From positions 1-5,337 of the forward strand of contig JAYWGJ010000293.1 in the NCBI GenBank assembly GCA_043778315.1: 5,337 nucleotides of DNA, in the 5' to 3' direction. The DNA comes from JBEEMU01 sp043778315. GTDB taxonomy: Bacteria; Bacteroidota; Bacteroidia; Chitinophagales; Saprospiraceae. The position numbers were made by a program, and so were the translations under genes. Positions 1 through 4,400 of this stretch are shown piece after piece. Numbering within the stretch: position 1 is the stretch's first letter; each line of letters opens with the position of its first letter. The notes below the pieces were generated by a model that was given only the letters and a program-made list of their open reading frames with translations, did not search any database and was not told the DNA's origin.

Positions 1-1
1 G

Positions 2-673
2 AGCAATTTTGAGCCATTAATAGCTCATTTTTCTACGCAATACAAGGTGGTTGTACCGCTTTTGCCGATTTTGGAGGTGAGCGCGCGCGAAGCGACGCTG
101 GAGACCTACGTTGCGTATGTAGATAGCTTTGTGGAGGCACGCGGCTATACGGCGATGAACGTTTTGGGCAACTCGCTGGGCGGTCACATCACGTTATTAT
201 ATGTGTTGCAACGCCCCGAACGCGTTAAAACGATGGTACTTACGGGCAGTTCTGGCTTGTTTGAAAGCGCGATGGGCGCGACTTTTCCGAAGCGCGGCGA
301 CTACGAGTTTATCCGCGAGCGCACCGCTTATACGTTTTATAATCCGTCGTTTGCCACCAAAGAATTAGTGGACGAAGTGTTTAATATCGTGAACGACCGC
401 GCTAAAGCGATTAATATTATAGCAACGGCGAAGTCCGCTATTCGACACAATTTGGGTGATAAACTACACGATATCGACTGTCCGACGCTGCTTATTTGGG
501 GCAACCAAGACGTGATAACGCCGTCGTTTGTAGGCGCGGATTTCCAAAAAGCGATAGCGGGTTCGGAGCTACACTATATAGATAAGTGCGGTCACGCGCC
601 GATGATGGAGCAGCCCGAGCAGTTTAACGCTATTTTAGCTCCTTTTTTGGCATTGCATAATCAAAAAAACTAA
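2..673 (+). CDS. Alpha/beta hydrolase fold protein (5' end outside window)
   Basis: This is a probable serine hydrolase of the alpha/beta fold, cytoplasmic, substrate unknown. The reading frame is open to the window edge. The codons before the GTG at 47 read SNFEPLIAHFSTQYK, which fits the N-terminal part of this family, so that GTG is an internal valine and the true start lies upstream. Counting from it, the nucleophile elbow GNSLGG gives Ser43 (bases 173-175), the acid is probably Asp155 in WGNQDVITP (509-511), and the base is His183 in CGHAPMMEQP (593-595). A complete catalytic triad is therefore visible. A lid region lies between about residues 75 and 130 and contains FPKRGDYEF and the stretch ATAKSAIRHN. 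The missing part should hold the first strands and the oxyanion-hole HG motif. It ends 39 bases before the next gene and could share its transcript. Fold assignment is secure; the reaction (esterase, lipase-like or C-C hydrolase) cannot be told from sequence. Confidence 0.93.
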   Translation, partial: SNFEPLIAHFSTQYKVVVPLLPILEVSAREATLETYVAYVDSFVEARGYTAMNVLGNSLGGHITLLYVLQRPERVKTMVLTGSSGLFESAMGATFPKRGDYEFIRERTAYTFYNPSFATKELVDEVFNIVNDRAKAINIIATAKSAIRHNLGDKLHDIDCPTLLIWGNQDVITPSFVGADFQKAIAGSELHYIDKCGHAPMMEQPEQFNAILAPFLALHNQKN

Positions 674-701
674 GAAAAAACTAAAAAAAACTAAGAAAAA
701 A
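663..701. repeat. Short A-tract repeat between hydrolase and yqeY
   Basis: Four runs of six to eight A residues (663-669, 675-680, 683-690, 696-701) are separated by CTAAG or CT, giving an imperfect unit CTAAGAAAAAA of about 10-11 bases. The hydrolase stop codon sits in the first unit. The spacing is close to one DNA helical turn, so static bending is possible. It may also simply be an unstructured leader that favours translation of the next gene. No function is proven. Confidence 0.5.
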
Positions 702-712
702 CCAACCATAAA

Positions 713-1159
713 ATGAATTTAACCGAAAAAATAAACGCCGAAATAATGACGGCGATGCGTGCAAAAGACGCAGTGCGCTTGCGCGGCTTGCGTGCTGTAA
801 AAGCAGCAATACTACTAGCAAACACCGACGGAACGGGCAAAGAGATGGACGACGAGCGCGAAATCGCCTTATTGCAACGCCTCATCAAACAGCGCAAAGA
901 AAGCCTTTTGGTGTTCGAAACGCAAAACCGCCCCGAACTCGCGCAGGTAGAATCGGAAGAAATAGCGGTAATTATGGAGTTTTTGCCACAACAACTCGAC
1001 CGCGAAGCCGTAGAAAGTATCATCAAAAATATCATTACCACAACAGGCGCAACTTCTATGAAAGACATGGGCAAAGTGATGGGCGCAGCGAATAAAGAAC
1101 TCGGCGGCAAGGCGGAAGGCAAGCTGATTTCGGAGGTTGTAAAGGCATTATTGCAATAA
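713..1159 (+). CDS. yqeY: GatB/YqeY domain-containing protein
   Basis: This is a stand-alone YqeY-family protein of 148 residues, the usual family length. It is related to the helical C-terminal domain of the amidotransferase subunit GatB, which contacts tRNA. The role of the free-standing protein is not settled; tRNA binding or tRNA-dependent amidation is inferred from the GatB relationship. Visible family features are an N-terminal helix with basic residues (LTEKINAEIMTAMRAKD), the RLIKQRKESL stretch near residues 56-65, the glutamate-rich AQVESEEIAVI followed by EFLPQQL at 89-95, and the closing KDMGKVMGAANKEL and GKAEGKLISEVVKALL segments. The ATG at 713 starts directly on the conserved N-terminal helix. 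It begins a tight three-gene run, followed after 28 bases by the CvpA-family gene. The protein looks intact and soluble. Confidence 0.95.
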   Translation: MNLTEKINAEIMTAMRAKDAVRLRGLRAVKAAILLANTDGTGKEMDDEREIALLQRLIKQRKESLLVFETQNRPELAQVESEEIAVIMEFLPQQLDREAVESIIKNIITTTGATSMKDMGKVMGAANKELGGKAEGKLISEVVKALLQ

Positions 1160-1163
1160 AAAA

Positions 1164-1186
1164 ACTATATTTCAGCTATATATAGT
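1164..1186 (+). other. A/T-rich inverted repeat just before the CvpA-family start
   Basis: ACTATAT (1164-1170) and ATATAGT (1180-1186) form a perfect 7-base inverted repeat with a 9-base spacer, ending one base before the ATG at 1188. In RNA it would be a weak hairpin overlapping the translation start region. It could modulate initiation or be chance in an A/T-rich gap. There is no following T-run, so it does not look like a terminator. Confidence 0.3.
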
Positions 1187-1187
1187 C

Positions 1188-1790
1188 ATGTTTATCGACA
1201 TCATTTTCCTTATGCTAGCGTATTTGGCGTTTTATCAGGGCTTCCAAAAAGGGCTGATAAGAGCAGTGGTGTCGAGCGCGTCGTGGTTTGTGGCGGCGGT
1301 TATCGCACTCAAATTTACTCCTTTTACTACCAATGTTTTATCGATAGTATTTCACCTGAATAATCCGCCTTGGTTGGTATTAGTCGCGCTGCTACTTCTT
1401 TTTGGCGGCGTATGGAAAGGGCTGCACGTTTTTGCGGGCGCGACCGAAAGCCTACTCAGCATAGCGCATATCGGTTTTGTGAACCGCGCTGCTGGCGGGC
1501 TACTTTATACCGCAGGTATCATGTTGGTACTCAGTGGTATATTGTGGTTTGGCGACAGGGCGCGGCTGCTTCCCGAAAGCCAAAAATTGACTTCGCGCAC
1601 TTATCCTGCGCTCGAGCAGTATCCTGCAAAAGTGATGCGCGTGGTGGAATACACGAAGCCGTATATGGAAACTTCGTTGGTTTATTTCCAATCAAAACTG
1701 GACGAGCTACAAGGTAAGGTCAGTCGTATCAGCACACAAAACGGCGACGAACCCGTTGCGCGCCCTGCCGACGCAGACGAACCTAATTAA
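1188..1790 (+). CDS. CvpA family inner-membrane protein
   Basis: This is an integral membrane protein of 200 residues in the CvpA (colicin V production) family, whose molecular function is poorly defined. E. coli CvpA is linked to colicin V production and envelope stress tolerance. Four hydrophobic segments are visible at about residues 2-18, 25-42, 61-77 and 101-121. The family signatures are the glycine-rich YQGFQKGLIRAVVS loop between helices 1 and 2 and the FVNRAAGGLLYTAG entry to helix 4. After helix 4 comes a polar tail of about 80 residues, ending in an acidic, proline-containing stretch (residues 185-200), probably cytoplasmic and partly helical. The ATG at 1188 places helix 1 immediately at the N-terminus, as is typical. 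It lies 28 bases after the YqeY gene and 21 bases before the VTT-domain gene, so co-transcription is likely. Family assignment is confident; the role here is unknown. Confidence 0.9.
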   Translation: MFIDIIFLMLAYLAFYQGFQKGLIRAVVSSASWFVAAVIALKFTPFTTNVLSIVFHLNNPPWLVLVALLLLFGGVWKGLHVFAGATESLLSIAHIGFVNRAAGGLLYTAGIMLVLSGILWFGDRARLLPESQKLTSRTYPALEQYPAKVMRVVEYTKPYMETSLVYFQSKLDELQGKVSRISTQNGDEPVARPADADEPN

Positions 1791-1811
1791 ATCAAAAAAA
1801 TTTAATCCATA

Positions 1812-2363
1812 ATGTACGCATACAGACGATACATTCTTTTGGCGTGGGTGATATTTGCCGCAACTTGTATTGTAGGCTATTTTACGCAGCCAGAAATTTT
1901 TGCACCGAAAGCCGTAGCAGATTGGCTGCGGGGTTATGGGCGGTTGGCGTTTGTAGTGTTTTTTTTGATTAGCACTTTTCGGGGTTTTACGCTGCTGCCG
2001 AGTACGTTTACGGTACTTGCAGGCGCGTATCTGTTCCCCGAATATCCTTTTTCGGTTTTATTATTATCCGTTATTGCCGTAGTATTATCGTCTTCTTTGG
2101 TGTATTATTTTTCGGAATGGTTGGGTGTAGATACTTATTTTGAAGAAAAATATCCGAGTAAAATCGCCTGGCTGCATCGGGCTATTGATGAGCGCGGAAT
2201 GTATATCGTGGTCGGTTGGGCGTTGTTTCCTGCCCTGCCTACCGATTTGGTGTGCTATGTGGCAGGTGTTTTGCGTATGCAATACTGGAAATTTGCGGTA
2301 GCTATTGCGCTCGGCGAAGCACCTATTATGGCGTTGTATGTGTTTTTGGGTAAGCAAATATAG
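1812..2363 (+). CDS. TVP38/TMEM64 family (VTT-domain) membrane protein
   Basis: This is a multi-pass inner-membrane protein of 183 residues with a VTT (SNARE-associated/DedA-like) domain. Relatives in the DedA superfamily are connected with lipid scrambling or flipping and membrane homeostasis; the substrate here is not known. Hydrophobic segments lie at about residues 7-24, 44-75 (with a break near the proline of LLPSTF), 78-99, 131-152 and 159-180. The domain core is seen in VLAGAYLFPEYPFS with the following small-residue helix, then a polar loop (SEWLGVDTYFEEKYPSK), and the closing FPALPTDLVCYVAG motif with ALGEAPIMALYVFLG. The short N-terminal tail MYAYRRY is basic and probably cytoplasmic. 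It is the last gene of the tight run starting with yqeY. No strong hairpin terminator follows, only A/T-rich sequence. The gene looks intact. Confidence 0.9.
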   Translation: MYAYRRYILLAWVIFAATCIVGYFTQPEIFAPKAVADWLRGYGRLAFVVFFLISTFRGFTLLPSTFTVLAGAYLFPEYPFSVLLLSVIAVVLSSSLVYYFSEWLGVDTYFEEKYPSKIAWLHRAIDERGMYIVVGWALFPALPTDLVCYVAGVLRMQYWKFAVAIALGEAPIMALYVFLGKQI

Positions 2364-2375
2364 AGGGTTTGTAAC

Positions 2376-2396
2376 AATAATATTATTTATTTTTTC
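2376..2396 (+). terminator. Possible weak terminator after the VTT-domain gene
   Basis: A 12-base A/T-only palindrome (2376-2387) is followed by a T-rich run ending at 2395. It is the only candidate stop signal between the VTT-domain gene and the sigma-factor gene. A loopless all-A/T palindrome makes a poor hairpin, so this call is tentative, and read-through or factor-dependent ending is equally possible. Confidence 0.2.
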
Positions 2397-2446
2397 AATA
2401 TGTATTATGTCACAAAATTATTTTTTAATATTAATAATAATAAAAC

Positions 2447-2454
2447 TACCTTTG
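2447..2454 (+). promoter_or_regulatory. Bacteroidota-type -7 box (TACCTTTG) before the sigma-factor gene
   Basis: TACCTTTG matches the TAnnTTTG -7 consensus used by the primary sigma factor of Bacteroidota. It lies in the only sizeable gap upstream of the sigma gene. Transcription would begin near 2460, leaving a leader of roughly 75 bases before the TTG at 2535. The expected TTTG-like -33 element is not clear; the region about 20 bases upstream is a T/A run. The match is to one element only, so confidence is moderate. Confidence 0.5.
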
Positions 2455-2534
2455 CAGATAATTTAGCTCAAAAACATATATAAATACAGTGTAACTTAGC
2501 CTTTTACGCAGTACAAAGATTATTTATTACCCAA

Positions 2535-3140
2535 TTGAAACAAGCACTCCTACATAAAGAGCCAACTGATACAGAGTTGATTATGCAATACTTAGGTACG
2601 CAGAATCACGCTCAGTTTAGTTTGTTATATGACCGCTATTGCACTCGTGTATATAGTAAATGTCTCTCTTTGCTCAAAAACGAGAGCTTGGCAGAAGACG
2701 CGCTGCAAGATATTTTTATGAAAATTTTTCTTAATTTAGCTAATTTCAACTTCCAGTCGCAGTTTTCAACTTGGGTATATTCTGTCACATATAACTATTG
2801 TATTGATTTTTTGCGTCGGCAGCGCAAGGAGCGCGATATATTTGCCGATACCGAATTTGATGCCGACGCGACGGACGGCAACCCTACACAAGCGGGCTTA
2901 AAACGCGATATTACAGATGATATAGATGATGCCGTGATGCGCGAAATGAATATGGTGCATTTAGCCACCGTATTAGAGCGCATCGCCGCCGATGATAAGA
3001 TGATATTGCTGATGAAATACCAAGACGAGCTTTCTATCAAAGAAATTTGTGATATTATTGATAAATCGGAGTCGGCGGTAAAAATGCAACTCAAACGCGC
3101 CAAGCATCGTGCCAAACAAATATATGAGTCAATACAATGA
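2535..3140 (+). CDS. ECF-type RNA polymerase sigma factor (sigma-70 family)
   Basis: This is a group 4 (extracytoplasmic function type) sigma factor of 201 residues, directing RNA polymerase to an unknown set of promoters. Region 2 spans about residues 27-98 and includes FSLLYDRYCTRVY, the EDALQDIFMKIF core-binding stretch, STWVYSVTYNYCIDFLRRQRK at its end. Region 4 spans about 136-198, with the helix-turn-helix in SIKEICDIIDKSESAVKMQLKRAKHR. Between them is an acidic linker (about 101-133). No region 1 or 3 is present, as expected for the ECF class. The start is taken as TTG at 2535: the first in-frame ATG (2583) would remove the conserved helix containing TDTELIMQYL, and an in-frame stop lies at 2481-2483. 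ATT at 2526 is a less likely alternative. A small membrane-protein gene overlaps its 3' end, suggesting translational coupling and a regulatory partner. Confidence 0.92.
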   Translation: MKQALLHKEPTDTELIMQYLGTQNHAQFSLLYDRYCTRVYSKCLSLLKNESLAEDALQDIFMKIFLNLANFNFQSQFSTWVYSVTYNYCIDFLRRQRKERDIFADTEFDADATDGNPTQAGLKRDITDDIDDAVMREMNMVHLATVLERIAADDKMILLMKYQDELSIKEICDIIDKSESAVKMQLKRAKHRAKQIYESIQ

Positions 3141-3363
3141 TAAATCAAGTGGTGGTGGTTGGAACTTGCCCGAGCATCACCCACCGCAAGCCGTAAAAAA
3201 CAAAATAGATGCGAGCCTCAATAATGTGAGGTTTGCAGGGCAGGTTATTGATACTTTTATGGTAGGATTAGGCAGTGTACTTGCAGGACTCGCCATCGCG
3301 ATATCGCAGTCGTCAAAGCCGCCGACCGAGAGAAATACAGACAAGAGCCATACGGCTGACTAG
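3124..3363 (+). CDS. Small single-helix membrane protein overlapping the sigma gene; not recognised
   Basis: I do not recognise this 79-residue protein. Residues 1-40 are polar and glycine-rich near the start (SSGGGWNLPEHHPPQ), then form a likely amphipathic helix (AVKNKIDASLNNVRFAGQ). Residues about 41-60 are a single hydrophobic segment with several glycines (MVGLGSVLAGLAIAI). The tail of about 19 residues is polar and ends in charged residues. There is no signal-peptide cleavage pattern and no zinc-binding HxxxCxxC motif of classical anti-sigma domains. ATG at 3124 is preferred; GTG at 3109 would add five residues. Either way it overlaps the sigma gene (17 bases from the ATG) in another frame, so it is probably translated together with it. 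Position and topology suggest a membrane-bound sigma regulator, but this is inference. A chance frame is the main alternative; the clean hydrophobic segment and the stop placement before the next gene argue against it. Confidence 0.62.
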   Translation: MSQYNDKSSGGGWNLPEHHPPQAVKNKIDASLNNVRFAGQVIDTFMVGLGSVLAGLAIAISQSSKPPTERNTDKSHTAD

Positions 3364-3368
3364 TATAA

Positions 3369-3386
3369 TGTAAATAAAAATTTACA
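3369..3386 (+). other. Small inverted repeat after the small membrane-protein gene
   Basis: TGTAAAT (3369-3375) and ATTTACA (3380-3386) form a perfect 7-base stem around a loop of four A residues, six bases after the preceding stop codon. A T-run occurs a little further on (3395-3400). It could be a weak or partial terminator, an operator-like site before the channel gene, or chance. The low G/C content makes it a poor intrinsic terminator. Confidence 0.3.
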
Positions 3387-3423
3387 CCCACTTCATTTTT
3401 TATCCAATTATTACCACTCAGTC

Positions 3424-4212
3424 ATGGACGAATTAATAAAAACCATCATGCAAGCACTGCCACGCATCATTGGCGCAGTTGCGGTATTTACGATTGGCAT
3501 GGTAGCCGCAAATCTACTTTACAAGCTACTTGTCCGCGTATTAGGCTTGATAGGCATAGATAAAATTGCCGAAAAATTTGCCGAAATAGACCTGATACAA
3601 AAGTCAAATATTCGGTTGCAGCCCAGTAAAATATTGGCAAGTTGCATCTATTATATATTTGTATTGGTAGTGATGGTGACCGCTTCCGATATCTTGGGTT
3701 TAGCCATCGTTTCGGAGCAAATCGCTAAGTTGATGGTCTATTTGCCTAAGCTGTTTTCGGCAGGCGCGGTGCTGCTCATCGGTCTCTTTGTTTCCAATAT
3801 GATAAAAGACGGCATCGAGGCGGCTTGTACTTCTCTCGGCATTCCGTCGGGCAAACTCATCGCGGGCGGCGTTTTTTATATGCTTTTTATTACGATTGCA
3901 ATTAGCGCGTTGGCGCAAGCCGAAATAAATACTACGTTCCTGACCTCCAACTTGACTTTGATTCTGGGCGGCGTAGTAGCAGCTTTTGCTATCGGTTACG
4001 GGTTTGCATCTCGTGATATGATGTCCAATTTGCTCGGCTCTATTTACAGCCGCAGCAAGTTCAAAGTAGGCGATGTGATAAAAATACAAGGCTTAAAAGG
4101 CGAAATTATAGAAATGGATTCTACTTCGCTTACGCTACAAAGTGCTGATTGTCAATTTATTATACCATTAAGTAAAGTCGCTTCCGAAAACGTAGAGAAA
4201 TTCACGAATTAA
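3424..4212 (+). CDS. Mechanosensitive ion channel-like protein (TM-helix repeat plus MscS beta domain)
   Basis: This is an inner-membrane protein of 262 residues, probably a small-conductance mechanosensitive-type channel that releases solutes under hypo-osmotic stress. The N-terminal part is an internal duplication: LPRIIGAVAVFTIGMVAANLL (residues 12-32) pairs with LPKLFSAGAVLLIGLFVSNMI (107-127). Each copy is followed by a polar stretch and a second hydrophobic segment (69-93 and 144-166). This is the 'conserved TM helix' arrangement seen in CmpX-like proteins. Residues 177-210 match the pore-lining MscS helix, with small residues (GGVVAAFAIGYGFASRD) and the downstream NLLGSIYSR. Residues 213-254 match the MscS beta domain (FKVGDVIKIQGLKGEI to FIIPLSKVAS). 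The chain stops soon after, so the usual C-terminal alpha/beta vestibule domain of MscS is absent. The gene begins 60 bases after the small membrane-protein gene and ends at a strong terminator. Confidence 0.9.
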   Translation: MDELIKTIMQALPRIIGAVAVFTIGMVAANLLYKLLVRVLGLIGIDKIAEKFAEIDLIQKSNIRLQPSKILASCIYYIFVLVVMVTASDILGLAIVSEQIAKLMVYLPKLFSAGAVLLIGLFVSNMIKDGIEAACTSLGIPSGKLIAGGVFYMLFITIAISALAQAEINTTFLTSNLTLILGGVVAAFAIGYGFASRDMMSNLLGSIYSRSKFKVGDVIKIQGLKGEIIEMDSTSLTLQSADCQFIIPLSKVASENVEKFTN

Positions 4213-4234
4213 AATTATTGCTAATTTAAATACT

Positions 4235-4276
4235 AAAAAGCGCAAAAAACGTCACCACACGTTTTTTGCGCTTTTT
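4235..4276 (+). terminator. Strong intrinsic terminator after the channel gene
   Basis: A perfect 18-base stem (left arm 4235-4252, right arm 4259-4276) encloses a six-base loop CACCAC. The stem has a GCGC block and an ACGT block joined by A:T pairs, and the right arm runs into TTTTTT. It lies 22 bases after the channel stop codon. Because the left arm begins with AAAAA, the same structure gives a T-run on the opposite strand and could work in both directions. It separates the channel transcript from the ABC-F gene. Confidence 0.85.
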
Positions 4277-4350
4277 TCTTTGTAATTTTTTCGTATAATT
4301 TTTTATTCTACTTTTATGATTAGCTTAACCAATTATAATTCATTTTTGCG

Positions 4351-4358
4351 TATCTTTG
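4351..4358 (+). promoter_or_regulatory. Bacteroidota-type -7 box (TATCTTTG) for the ABC-F gene
   Basis: TATCTTTG is an excellent match to the TAnnTTTG -7 consensus, located between the terminator and the ABC-F start. Transcription would start near 4364-4366, giving a leader of about 35-40 bases before the ATG at 4401. No clear TTTG -33 element is seen at the expected spacing. With the terminator just upstream, this is the natural promoter of the ABC-F gene. Confidence 0.65.
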
Positions 4359-4400
4359 TGCCAAATTTTATACAAAAATCGATAATCATATTATAATTTT

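Noticed and set aside
47..49. GTG as the start codon of the hydrolase
   Set aside because: The frame is open to the window edge and the upstream residues (SNFEPLIAHFSTQYK) fit the family, so the gene starts before the window.
124..131. TAGCTTTG as a promoter box
   Set aside because: It matches the -7 pattern but lies inside hydrolase coding sequence with no gene start suitably placed downstream.
691..1122. Minus-strand frame opposite the YqeY gene
   Set aside because: It is the antisense of a well-supported conserved gene, with serine-rich low-complexity content and no recognisable domain.
1370..1717. Second + strand frame inside the CvpA-family gene
   Set aside because: It lies wholly within a recognised membrane-protein gene, and its product is rich in Arg, Cys and Trp without family resemblance.
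2795..3184. Minus-strand frame opposite the sigma-factor gene
   Set aside because: It is an antisense shadow of conserved region 4 coding sequence with no domain, although it extends slightly past the sigma stop.
3137..3196. ATGA overlap at the sigma stop as start of the downstream gene
   Set aside because: The ATG at 3137 opens a frame of only 19 codons; the long downstream frame is the one starting at 3124.
3654..3661. TATATTTG as a promoter box
   Set aside because: It is inside the channel coding region in a hydrophobic segment rich in T and A; a chance match is likely.
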